The translations under genes and the position numbers were made by a program. A stretch of DNA of 5,547 bases from positions 1-5,547 of the forward strand of contig RDDY01000201.1 in the NCBI GenBank assembly GCA_003852805.1, given 5' to 3'. The first letter of the stretch is position 1, and each line of letters starts with the position of its first letter. Of this stretch, positions 1 through 5,547 are shown in pieces. Source of the stretch: Chryseobacterium sp. (GTDB lineage: Bacteria > Bacteroidota > Bacteroidia > Flavobacteriales > Weeksellaceae). The notes beneath the pieces are model-generated. The model was not told the origin of the DNA. It saw only the letters and a program-made list of their open reading frames with translations, and made no database searches.

Positions 1-30
1 TGCATTTATAGTAAATTAAATTCTTGCTGA

Positions 31-1662
31 TTAATTTTTAATTGCCGTTTGCTTTTGATAAGCGGCACTTGCCTCGATGAAAGCTTCAAACAAAGGATGC
101 GGTGTGGCCACGGTACTCTTATATTCCGGGTGGTACTGTACACCGACGTAGAACGGATGATCTTTCAGCTCGATGGCTTCTACCAAGCCCGTCTCAGGGT
201 TGGTGCCGCTCGCAATCATTCCGTTTTTCTCGAACTCCGGCAAAAAGTCGCTGTTGAACTCATAGCGGTGGCGGTGTCTCTCGCTTATGCTTCGGCTGCC
301 GTAGATGTTCTGCAATCTGCTGTTTGGTTTCAGAACGCATTTCCAAGCGCCGAGACGCATGGTGCCGCCTTTGTCCACCACATTTTTCTGCTCCTCCATC
401 AGGCTGATGACAGGCTCGGGCGTAGCTCGGTCAAATTCGGTGCTGTTTGCCTTGGCATACCCCAAAACATTGCGTGCAAATTCCACTGTCATTACCTGCA
501 TGCCGAGGCAAATGCCCAACAGCGGAATGCTGCTCTCACGAGCGTATTGTGCAGCCAAGATTTTTCCCTCGATGCCGCGGTCACCAAAACCCGGCGCAAT
601 CAATACACCGTTTACGCCTGCCAAAGTTTCCGCTACATTATCCGCCGTCAGATCACCACTGTACACCCATCGGATGTTGACCTCGGTTTCCAAGTCCGCG
701 CCGGCGTGAATGAATGCTTCGGCAATCGACTTATACGAATCTTGGAGCGATACATATTTGCCTACCAGCGCAATCTCTATGCTGCGCTTCGGGTGAGTGT
801 ATTTTTTAAGGAAGTTTTTCCACTCCTTCAGTTCAGGATCTTTGTCGACGGGAAGGTTGAGCTCTTGGAGAACCACACGGTCAAAATGCTGTTTTTGCAA
901 TTCAAGCGGAACGCGGTAGATGGTATCGACATCGATGCTTTCGATCACATTTTCGAGGTTAACGTTGCAGAACTGCGCCAACTTTGCGCGCTGCTCTTTC
1001 GGTATTTTGTGCTCGGTTCGGCACACCAAAACATCGGCCTGCAAGCCGCTTTCCATCAACTGACGAACCGAGTGTTGCGACGGCTTGGTCTTCAATTCTC
1101 CGGCGGCTGCCAAATACGGCAGAAGCGTCAAATGGATTACCATAGAATTTCCCTCACCCAGTTCCCATCTCAATTGACGTACACTTTCGATATACGGCAG
1201 CGATTCAATATCGCCCACCGTGCCCCCGATCTCAGTGATGATGATGTCGTAATTCTGTTTGCTCAGGATTTTAATCCGACGCTTTATCTCATTGGTAATA
1301 TGCGGAATTACCTGCACCGTTTTGCCCAAGAAATCTCCTTTGCGCTCTTTCTCGATAACGGTCTGGTAGATTCTTCCTGTGGTTACATTATTGTTCTGGC
1401 TGGTCGGGCTGTCGAGGAAACGCTCGTAGTGTCCGAGGTCCAGATCGGTTTCAGCGCCGTCTTCGGTCACATAGCATTCGCCATGTTCGTACGGATTCAG
1501 CGTTCCGGGGTCTATGTTGATATAAGGGTCGAGCTTCTGAATCGTCACGCTGTAGCCACGCGCTTTCAGCAACATCCCGAGCGATGCGGAGATGATGCCT
1601 TTGCCTAATGAAGAGGTGACTCCGCCCGTAACGAAGATGTATTTGGTGCTCTTTTTACTCAT
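31..1662 (-). CDS. pyrG: CTP synthase (glutamine-hydrolysing)
   Basis: Makes CTP from UTP, ATP and glutamine in the cytoplasm, the last step of pyrimidine nucleotide synthesis. The product is 543 residues, close to the 545 of E. coli PyrG, so it is complete. The N-terminal amidoligase domain (about 1-270) carries the GGVTSSLGKG nucleotide loop at 13-22, the acidic ETDLDLGHYERF stretch at 71-82 and EIGGTVGDIES at 144-154. The C-terminal class I glutamine amidotransferase domain (about 295-535) has the APGFG oxyanion region at 356-360, nucleophile Cys385 in GICLGMQ, and His511/Glu513 in HPEY, so the catalytic triad is intact. I chose the ATG at 1662, giving MSKKSTKYIFVTGG. An in-frame TTG at 1680 would add six residues, but it lies inside the predicted -7 promoter element. 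No terminator hairpin is visible in the 30 bases left after the stop. It is transcribed divergently from the outer-membrane protein gene. Confidence 0.98.
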   Translation of the reverse strand: MSKKSTKYIFVTGGVTSSLGKGIISASLGMLLKARGYSVTIQKLDPYINIDPGTLNPYEHGECYVTEDGAETDLDLGHYERFLDSPTSQNNNVTTGRIYQTVIEKERKGDFLGKTVQVIPHITNEIKRRIKILSKQNYDIIITEIGGTVGDIESLPYIESVRQLRWELGEGNSMVIHLTLLPYLAAAGELKTKPSQHSVRQLMESGLQADVLVCRTEHKIPKEQRAKLAQFCNVNLENVIESIDVDTIYRVPLELQKQHFDRVVLQELNLPVDKDPELKEWKNFLKKYTHPKRSIEIALVGKYVSLQDSYKSIAEAFIHAGADLETEVNIRWVYSGDLTADNVAETLAGVNGVLIAPGFGDRGIEGKILAAQYARESSIPLLGICLGMQVMTVEFARNVLGYAKANSTEFDRATPEPVISLMEEQKNVVDKGGTMRLGAWKCVLKPNSRLQNIYGSRSISERHRHRYEFNSDFLPEFEKNGMIASGTNPETGLVEAIELKDHPFYVGVQYHPEYKSTVATPHPLFEAFIEASAAYQKQTAIKN

Positions 1663-1677
1663 GAGTTTTGGTTTGCG

Positions 1678-1709
1678 CAAAGTTAAACGTTCCGGCTTAA
1701 TTGGACAAA
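1678..1709 (-). promoter_or_regulatory. predicted pyrG promoter, Bacteroidota type
   Basis: Read on the minus strand, TTTG (1709-1706) is followed after 20 nt by TAACTTTG (1685-1678), an exact match to the Bacteroidota -33 TTTG / -7 TAnnTTTG pattern. Transcription would begin around 1671, leaving a leader of about 10 nt before the ATG at 1662. This supports that ATG over the TTG at 1680. The motifs are seen directly; promoter activity is inferred. Confidence 0.7.
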
Positions 1710-1770
1710 GCAGGAATCAGGACGGAAAAGCAGCTAAAATAATCAGCATTTAAGACGCAGCATTTTTTTC

Positions 1771-1800
1771 TTTGCCGAATGCTTAAATAAATTACATTTG
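1771..1800 (+). promoter_or_regulatory. predicted promoter of the outer-membrane protein gene
   Basis: TTTG at 1771-1774, an 18-nt spacer and TACATTTG at 1793-1800 match the Bacteroidota -33/-7 pattern. The ATG follows 24 nt after the -7 element, so the expected leader is short, about 15-18 nt. The spacer is slightly shorter than that of the pyrG promoter on the other strand of the same gap. The motif is seen; activity is inferred. Confidence 0.6.
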
Positions 1801-1823
1801 ACACCAATTCTAATCAACCTTTT

Positions 1824-2396
1824 ATGAAGAAACTTTTTACACTACTGCTGGCGGTCGGTCTGGCAACCTCAGCACTTGCTCAAGTCGAATCGACAGACAG
1901 CAACATCGGCACACCGGCGCCGGAACGCTCCAACGACATTGTCATCAACCCCATCGCTCTGGTGTTGGGCGTGGCCAATTTCTCGTACGAGAGAGTCCTG
2001 AACCACGATTCGGGCATCGGTATCGCGACGATGTTTATCTTGGATGATTACACCGTGGACGCTTCGGGCTATTGGCAAGTGACGCCTTACTACCGCTATT
2101 ATTTCGGCAAGAAACGCGCAGGCGGATTTTTTGTGGAAGGCTTCGGCGGCTTGGTGGGGCAAGAGGTTTCCACCTACCATTATATGTATGATCCGCAGTG
2201 GGGTTACATGACGAACTCTTACACCACCACCGAGAATGTTACTTCTTTCGGTTTGGGCGTCGGTTTCGGCGGCAAATGGATCACGAAAAACAACATCGTT
2301 TTTGAAGTCGGAACAGGCCTGGGCCGATTGTTCGGCGAGAAAGCCGACGCCCGTGTCTTTGCCAAAGGAATGCTGGGCATAGGCAAGCGGTTTTAA
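1824..2396 (+). CDS. small outer-membrane beta-barrel protein, function unknown
   Basis: A 190-residue protein with a clear Sec signal peptide: MKK, a hydrophobic core at 4-17 and a signal-peptidase I site after Ala19 in SALA|Q. After a short polar linker (20-37) the chain shows alternating hydrophobic/polar stretches rich in Gly and aromatic residues, typical of membrane beta-strands, for example around 40-58, 64-73, 83-94, 100-112, 139-151 and 157-170. It ends in Phe190, the usual final residue of outer-membrane barrels. The spacing of NPIALVLGVANFSYERVL, the PYYRYYFGKK strand and the Gly-rich hairpin resembles DUF3575-like or OmpA-like eight-stranded barrels of Bacteroidota, but that assignment is from memory of the family. 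A Tyr/Thr-rich segment (117-138) is probably an extracellular loop. It appears monocistronic, with its own promoter and a strong terminator. No enzymatic motif is visible and no ligand can be inferred. Confidence 0.85.
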   Translation: MKKLFTLLLAVGLATSALAQVESTDSNIGTPAPERSNDIVINPIALVLGVANFSYERVLNHDSGIGIATMFILDDYTVDASGYWQVTPYYRYYFGKKRAGGFFVEGFGGLVGQEVSTYHYMYDPQWGYMTNSYTTTENVTSFGLGVGFGGKWITKNNIVFEVGTGLGRLFGEKADARVFAKGMLGIGKRF

Positions 2397-2420
2397 ATTA
2401 TAAACCATCAAACTCCATCT

Positions 2421-2448
2421 ACTGTGCGGCTTGTGTCGCACAGTTTTT
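2421..2448 (+). terminator. intrinsic terminator after the outer-membrane protein gene
   Basis: The perfect 8-bp stem ACTGTGCG (2421-2428) / CGCACAGT (2437-2444) encloses an 8-nt loop and runs directly into a T run (2444-2448, then AT). It lies 25 nt after the stop codon, which makes the upstream gene a separate transcription unit from radA. Confidence 0.88.
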
Positions 2449-2468
2449 ATTTGATGCAAACGTTTATC

Positions 2469-2499
2469 ACAAATCAACATTAAACCACTACAAATCAAC
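2469..2499 (+). repeat. two 10-bp direct repeats 21 bp apart upstream of radA
   Basis: ACAAATCAAC occurs identically at 2469-2478 and 2490-2499, a start-to-start distance of 21 bp, about two helical turns. The pair lies between the terminator and the predicted radA promoter, about 55-85 bp upstream of the -7 element. The position and helical phasing would suit a binding site for a dimeric regulator. The sequence is simple and A-rich, so chance is possible. Confidence 0.35.
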
Positions 2500-2553
2500 C
2501 CAATAAAGCTTAAGTTACCCCGAATACCACATCGGTTTTAACACTAAATTCCT

Positions 2554-2561
2554 TATCTTTG
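2554..2561 (+). promoter_or_regulatory. predicted -7 element of the radA-acpH unit
   Basis: TATCTTTG is an exact match to the Bacteroidota -7 pattern TAnnTTTG. No convincing TTTG lies 18-21 nt upstream; the nearest T-rich block (2536-2539) is too close, so the -33 element is weak or absent. Transcription would start near 2567, giving a leader of about 77 nt before the radA GTG. No stable hairpin or riboswitch was recognised in that leader. Confidence 0.55.
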
Positions 2562-2644
2562 TTGGCTTGTTTTCGGCCGCTGCGAGTGCACTTTAGAAGC
2601 TGTAATAAAAGGCCGAAGCACGACTAAATTTAATCCGATATAAA

Positions 2645-3994
2645 GTGGCCAAAGTAAAAACAGCCTATTTCTGCCAGAACTGTGGCAGTCAATATAACCA
2701 GTGGCACGGCCAATGCAAAAACTGCAACGCCTGGAATACGCTGGTGGAAGAAATTGTAGAAAAAACGACAAAGAATTACGCCGGTGGCACCGGCCATCGT
2801 CAACATATCATCAACATCATTGATGTGGAAGCCGATGCCGAACAGCGCATCAAAACCCCGAGTGAGGAACTGAACCGCGTTTTGGGCGGCGGCATTGTAC
2901 TGGGTTCGGTTACGTTGATCGGCGGCGAACCCGGCATCGGTAAGTCCACCCTTCTTTTGCAGTTGGCGCTGAAGATGAAGAAGAAAATTCTTTATGTGTC
3001 GGGCGAGGAAAGCGCTTCGCAGATCAAGATGCGTGCAGACAGACTGGCGGATGCAAAAAACCCCAACTGTTTCCTTTATACCGAAACCTCGGTAGAAAAA
3101 ATCATTTCCGAGGCGCGGAAACTGCAACCTGATTTCATCATCATAGACTCCATCCAGACCTTGCACACTCAGATGATCGAGTCGTCACCGGGGACGGTTT
3201 CGCAGATCCGCGAATGCTCAGGCGATATCATCAAATTTGCGAAGGAATATTCCATTCCTGTTTTCCTGGTCGGACACATCACGAAAGACGGACAAATTGC
3301 CGGACCGAAAGTTTTGGAACATATGGTGGATGTCGTTCTCAATTTCGATGGCGACCGCAATCATCTGTTCAGGCTGCTGCGTGCCACCAAGAACCGTTTT
3401 GGCTCCACGGCCGAGATCGGCATCTATGAAATGGTGACGGCCGGTTTGAAGGAGATCAAGAATCCATCTGAAATCCTGATCACCAAGAAGGAAGAAGATC
3501 TGTCCGGCAGCGCTGTTGCGGTGACACTGGAGGGCAACCGCCCGATGCTGCTGGAGATTCAGGCGTTGGTGAGCACGGCGGTTTACGGCACACCGCAGCG
3601 CAGCTCCACCGGCTTCGATGCAAAACGGCTGAACATGCTGCTGGCGGTTTTGGAAAAACGAGCAGGTTTTCAGTTGGGCGCAAAGGATGTCTTTCTCAAC
3701 ATCACGGGCGGCATCAAGACCGACGATCCGGCGCTGGACCTTCCTGTCGTGGCGGCCATTCTGTCGTCCTCGGAAGATATCGCTCTGCCGGAACTCGACT
3801 GTTTCGCAGGTGAAATCGGTCTGAGCGGCGAAATCCGCCCCGTTACAAAAGTGGAGCAGAGAATTTTGGAAGCAGAAAAGTTAGGTTACGAACGCATTTT
3901 TATTTCAAAACTGAGCAAGGTCCCGAAGCGCGACTACGGCATTAAAATAGTCAGCGTGAGCAAGATTGAGGATTTTCACGCTAAGCTTTTCTGA
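2645..3994 (+). CDS. radA: DNA repair protein RadA (Sms)
   Basis: A RecA-like ATPase that acts on recombination intermediates, helping branch migration and processing of D-loops during repair. The 449 residues agree with the family (E. coli 460). Domains in order: a C4 zinc finger with Cys10/Cys13 and Cys24/Cys27; a RecA-type ATPase core with Walker A GEPGIGKST at 94-102, Walker B FIIIDS at 164-169 and the RadA-specific KNRFG at 249-253; and a Lon-protease-like C-terminal domain from about 290 with GEIGLSGEIRPV at 389-400. The start is GTG at 2645. It gives the canonical MAKVKTAYFCQNCG terminus, no ATG lies between it and the in-frame TAG at 2594, and an internal start would remove the zinc finger. 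It is probably co-transcribed with the acpH-like gene, whose ATG lies 4 nt after the radA stop. All key motifs are intact. Confidence 0.98.
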   Translation: MAKVKTAYFCQNCGSQYNQWHGQCKNCNAWNTLVEEIVEKTTKNYAGGTGHRQHIINIIDVEADAEQRIKTPSEELNRVLGGGIVLGSVTLIGGEPGIGKSTLLLQLALKMKKKILYVSGEESASQIKMRADRLADAKNPNCFLYTETSVEKIISEARKLQPDFIIIDSIQTLHTQMIESSPGTVSQIRECSGDIIKFAKEYSIPVFLVGHITKDGQIAGPKVLEHMVDVVLNFDGDRNHLFRLLRATKNRFGSTAEIGIYEMVTAGLKEIKNPSEILITKKEEDLSGSAVAVTLEGNRPMLLEIQALVSTAVYGTPQRSSTGFDAKRLNMLLAVLEKRAGFQLGAKDVFLNITGGIKTDDPALDLPVVAAILSSSEDIALPELDCFAGEIGLSGEIRPVTKVEQRILEAEKLGYERIFISKLSKVPKRDYGIKIVSVSKIEDFHAKLF

Positions 3995-3998
3995 TAAA

Positions 3999-4571
3999 AT
4001 GAATTTCCTTGCCCACGCTTATCTTTCCCCAACCGACGGTCAACTTGTGGGCAATATGATTGCCGATTTCATCCGCAACCGTGACCGGGAAAACTATCCG
4101 TCGGAAATACAACAGGGAATAAAACTCCACCGAGCCATTGACTCTTTCACCGACGCACATGAAAGCTTTCGGGAAGCGAAGAAAGTTTTCTCACCGTTTG
4201 TCAGACTATATGCGGGAGCGTTCGTAGATGTCGCTTTTGATTATTTCTTGGCGAATGATTCCGCAATCATGAACAAAGATGAATGGCTCGGCTTCTCGCT
4301 GGCCACCTATCGAACGCTGCACAATCACGATGAACTGTTGCCCGACAACTTCAAACGGATGCTGCCGTACATGGAACAGGACAACTGGCTTTTCAATTAT
4401 CGACACGATTGGGGCATCCGCCACAGCATGAATAATGTGTTGCGGAAAACAAAGTATCTGACTTTGGACACTCCTGTTTTTGATGCATTTCTTACCAACA
4501 AAGAATCGTTAAAAGCAGCGTACGATTCATTCTTCCCCGAGTTGCAAAGTTTCGCCAAGAGCTATTATTAG
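3999..4571 (+). CDS. acpH: acyl carrier protein phosphodiesterase family protein (DUF479)
   Basis: A 190-residue protein closely matching the layout of E. coli AcpH (193 residues), which removes the 4'-phosphopantetheine arm from holo-ACP. Recognisable landmarks are the N-terminal MNFLAHAYLS, GQLVGNMIADFIR at 14-26 including Asp23, GIKLHRAIDSFTD at 40-52, and DVAFDYFLA at 77-85, equivalent to DVMWDHFLS of the E. coli protein. The His and Asp residues of these motifs are the likely metal ligands, as expected for an HD-like metal-dependent fold. The ATG at 3999 is preferred because the family begins MNFLAH; the TTG at 3966 in the same frame would overlap the end of radA. The 4-nt gap to radA implies translational coupling in one operon, although no shared function with RadA is evident. 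Biochemical activity of Bacteroidota members is less established than for E. coli, so the exact substrate is inferred. Confidence 0.88.
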   Translation: MNFLAHAYLSPTDGQLVGNMIADFIRNRDRENYPSEIQQGIKLHRAIDSFTDAHESFREAKKVFSPFVRLYAGAFVDVAFDYFLANDSAIMNKDEWLGFSLATYRTLHNHDELLPDNFKRMLPYMEQDNWLFNYRHDWGIRHSMNNVLRKTKYLTLDTPVFDAFLTNKESLKAAYDSFFPELQSFAKSYY

Positions 4572-4650
4572 AATCCTGACAATATGTCAACTCAAAAGCA
4601 TCAGTTTGAAAAATTGACAAGGTTGCGCAGAGTCACTGACGACTGATTAT

Positions 4651-4702
4651 CAACAAGTAACAGTTCGGCACAATTCACAAGGCTTGTTGTTTTGTCACAA
4701 AA
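4651..4702 (+). promoter_or_regulatory. cluster of inverted repeats upstream of groES
   Basis: The 187-bp gap before groES contains no gene but several exact inverted repeats. CAACAAG (4651-4657) pairs with CTTGTTG (4683-4689). ACAAG-G-CTTGT lies at 4677-4687 and TTTTGT-C-ACAAAA at 4690-4702. A weak promoter match, TTCG (4664-4667), 19 nt, then TTGTTTTG (4687-4694, one mismatch to TAnnTTTG), overlaps them, so they could act as operators for the chaperonin operon. The HrcA operator CIRCE (TTAGCACTC-N9-GAGTGCTAA) is not present. The repeats are seen; the regulatory role is inference. Confidence 0.35.
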
Positions 4703-4758
4703 TCCTATTGGCACGGTGTTGGTCTAAACAGATCGCAGAAACCTAAAAAATTATCGAT

Positions 4759-5037
4759 ATGTCAGTAAATTTCAAACCATTGGCCGACAGAGTTCTGGTA
4801 GAGCCGGCTCAGGCTGAGACCAAAACAGCTTCCGGAATCATCATCCCTGACACGGCAAAGGAAAAGCCGCAGGAAGGAACCGTAGTCGCAGCAGGCGAAG
4901 GCAAGAAAGACGAGCCCATGACTGTAAAAGTCGGCGACAAAGTTCTTTATGGCAAATACGCCGGCACTGAACTGAAACTCGACGGCAAAGATTATTTAAT
5001 TGTAAAAGAAAGCGATTTATTTGGAGTGATTGGCTGA
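4759..5037 (+). CDS. groES: co-chaperonin GroES (Hsp10)
   Basis: Forms the heptameric lid that caps GroEL and closes the cytoplasmic folding chamber. The 92-residue length is normal for the family. It begins [12 protein letters not shown] at 5-16, and the mobile loop follows at about 19-36, with Gly26 and the hydrophobic tripeptide Ile27-Ile28-Ile29 that docks on GroEL. The VVAAGEGKK segment at 42-50 and [17 protein letters not shown] at 57-73 complete the beta-barrel. The ATG at 4759 is the only start that gives the family N-terminus. The gene ends GVIG followed by TGA and an immediate second stop, TAG (5038-5040). The last codons and the stop lie in the left arm of the inverted repeat that flanks the downstream insertion, so the extreme C-terminus may have been altered by it. 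It is the first gene of a groES-groEL operon that is interrupted by one extra gene. Confidence 0.98.
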   Translation: MSVNFKPLADRVLVEPAQAETKTASGIIIPDTAKEKPQEGTVVAAGEGKKDEPMTVKVGDKVLYGKYAGTELKLDGKDYLIVKESDLFGVIG

Positions 5038-5041
5038 TAGC
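5025..5041 (+). repeat. left arm of the inverted repeat flanking the groES-groEL insertion
   Basis: This arm can pair with 5446-5462: 14 Watson-Crick pairs, one G-U and two mismatches over 17 positions. The core is TGGCTGATAGC (5031-5041) against GCAATCAGCCA (5446-5456), with one mismatch. The arm spans the last groES codons, the TGA and the following TAG. Related GGCT/AGC-type units continue to about 5055, in the gap before the four-helix gene. Confidence 0.6.
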
Positions 5042-5076
5042 AATTGGCTTTTAGCTTTCGCGATCGCTTCAAAAAG

Positions 5077-5433
5077 ATGAGAGACTTTAGAAAATTTGAG
5101 GTTTGGCAACTAAGCCATATCATCACCTTAAAAGTTTATGAACTGTCGCGCAACTTTCCGCGTGAGGAACTGTTTGGTCTCACTTCGCAAATAAGAAGAT
5201 CGTTTGCTTCGATCGGGTATAATATCTCAGAAGGTTGTGGCCGCAACTCCGATAAGGAGTTCGCAAACTTCATCAATATAGCTCTAGGATCGGCCAGTGA
5301 GGCTGAGTACCAATTTCTGCTTGCACGCGATCTGGATTATGTTGAAGCCGAGAATTATGACGCAATTCAAGAAGAGATCGTATTGCTCAAGAAAAAGCTG
5401 GTAAGCCTTTGGAATAAATTAAACAACAACTAA
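5077..5433 (+). CDS. four-helix bundle protein, 23S rRNA intervening-sequence (IVP/S23) family
   Basis: A 118-residue, almost entirely helical protein. It has the family landmarks: an N-terminal FRKFEVWQLSH at 4-14, LTSQIRRSFASIGYNISEGCGR at 35-56 and EFANFINIALGSASEAEYQFLLARDL at 61-86. Four helices are expected at about 8-26, 30-55, 59-87 and 91-115. Members were first described as ORFs inside intervening sequences of 23S rRNA genes (for example Leptospira and Coxiella) and also occur as free-standing genes. Their biochemical role is not settled, and a nucleic-acid-binding role is only a suggestion. The ATG at 5077 begins where the family normally begins. A TTG at 5044 in frame would add 11 residues encoded by flanking repeat sequence and is unlikely. 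The gene separates groES from groEL, on the same strand, and is bracketed by complementary sequences, so it looks inserted. There is no terminator inside, so groEL can still be reached by read-through transcription. Confidence 0.9.
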   Translation: MRDFRKFEVWQLSHIITLKVYELSRNFPREELFGLTSQIRRSFASIGYNISEGCGRNSDKEFANFINIALGSASEAEYQFLLARDLDYVEAENYDAIQEEIVLLKKKLVSLWNKLNNN

Positions 5434-5445
5434 ATACGGCAGCGG

Positions 5446-5462
5446 GCAATCAGCCATTCGCT
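5446..5462 (+). repeat. right arm of the inverted repeat flanking the groES-groEL insertion
   Basis: Complementary to 5025-5041 as described for the left arm. It lies 12 nt after the stop of the four-helix gene and 20 nt before the groEL ATG. In a transcript the two arms would form a long-range stem with the four-helix gene in its loop, leaving groEL's start just outside. No T run follows, so it is not an intrinsic terminator. Confidence 0.6.
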
Positions 5463-5482
5463 AGCCGCAAAAAGCAAGAATT

Positions 5483-5547
5483 ATGGCAAAAGAAATTAAA
5501 TTCGATATCGAGTCCAGAGATGCACTGAAAAGAGGTGTAGATGCTTT
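5483..5547 (+). CDS. groEL: chaperonin GroEL (Hsp60), N-terminal fragment cut by the window edge
   Basis: The ATG at 5483 opens MAKEIKFDIESRDALKRGVDA, the canonical start of Bacteroidota GroEL, the 14-subunit ATP-dependent folding chamber that works with GroES. Only 21 codons plus two bases are visible, so nothing can be said about the ATPase or apical domains. The start lies 445 nt after the groES stop instead of the usual few tens of bases, because the four-helix gene intervenes. No separate promoter is evident in the 49 nt between that gene and groEL. Confidence 0.96.
   Translation, partial: MAKEIKFDIESRDALKRGVDA

Noticed and set aside
49..1608. Long open frame of 519 codons on the plus strand, opposite pyrG
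   Set aside because: It is antisense to an intact, highly conserved CTP synthase. Its translation shows no recognisable family, and pyrG codon bias readily creates such open antisense frames.
1663..1680. TTG start adding six residues to CTP synthase
   Set aside because: It falls inside the predicted -7 promoter element, and the ATG at 1662 gives the standard family N-terminus.
1869..2498. Minus-strand open frame opposite the outer-membrane protein gene
   Set aside because: The plus-strand frame has a signal peptide, promoter and terminator. The antisense translation resembles no known protein and crosses the terminator.
2630..3166. Minus-strand open frame opposite the 5' half of radA
   Set aside because: It is a shadow of the conserved radA coding sequence, with no own promoter motif or recognisable domain.
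4584..4619. TGTCAA (4585-4590) and TTGACA (4614-4619) as a possible terminator stem after acpH
   Set aside because: It is only a 6-bp A/T-rich stem with a 23-nt loop and no T run after it, too weak to call a terminator.
4584..4646. 20-codon ATG-to-TGA frame in the gap between acpH and groES
   Set aside because: It is too short, has no recognisable features and has no promoter or stop-proximal context. It is likely to be chance.
5044..5076. TTG start giving an 11-residue N-terminal extension of the four-helix protein
   Set aside because: The extension is encoded by flanking repeat-like sequence, and family members begin at the residue given by the ATG at 5077.

Overview
This window looks like a chromosomal segment from a member of the Bacteroidota. 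The evidence is convergent. There are no Shine-Dalgarno-like purine runs before the starts. Three good matches to the Bacteroidota-type -7 element TAnnTTTG sit at sensible distances upstream of genes, two of them with a -33 TTTG. The RadA, GroES and GroEL termini read like Bacteroidota homologues, and there is a typical small secreted outer-membrane beta-barrel protein. I cannot place it confidently below phylum level. Base composition looks roughly balanced by eye.

Layout from left to right. CTP synthase (pyrG) is on the minus strand (31-1662). It is divergent from a small outer-membrane beta-barrel protein on the plus strand (1824-2396), and the 161-bp gap between them carries a recognisable promoter for each. 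The beta-barrel gene is closed by a strong intrinsic terminator (2421-2448). A second plus-strand unit follows: radA (2645-3994, GTG start), driven from a TATCTTTG element, with an ACP-phosphodiesterase-family gene (acpH, 3999-4571) starting 4 nt after the radA stop. A 187-bp non-coding stretch rich in small inverted repeats leads into the chaperonin operon: groES (4759-5037) and the first 21 codons of groEL (5483 to the window edge).

The most interesting feature is that groES and groEL are separated by a gene for a four-helix-bundle protein of the 23S rRNA intervening-sequence family (5077-5433). The inserted segment is bracketed by complementary sequences (5025-5041 and 5446-5462, 15 of 17 positions pairable). 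This is the architecture of a 23S rRNA intervening sequence: an ORF in the loop of a terminal stem. Here it lies inside a protein-coding operon, and one stem arm contains the groES stop codon. Whether the stem is processed in the groES-groEL mRNA is inference.

The remaining genes are conserved housekeeping functions: nucleotide synthesis, recombination and repair, ACP/CoA turnover and protein folding. No tRNA, rRNA, CRISPR array, transposase or phage gene was seen. No gene-free stretch exceeds 300 bp.
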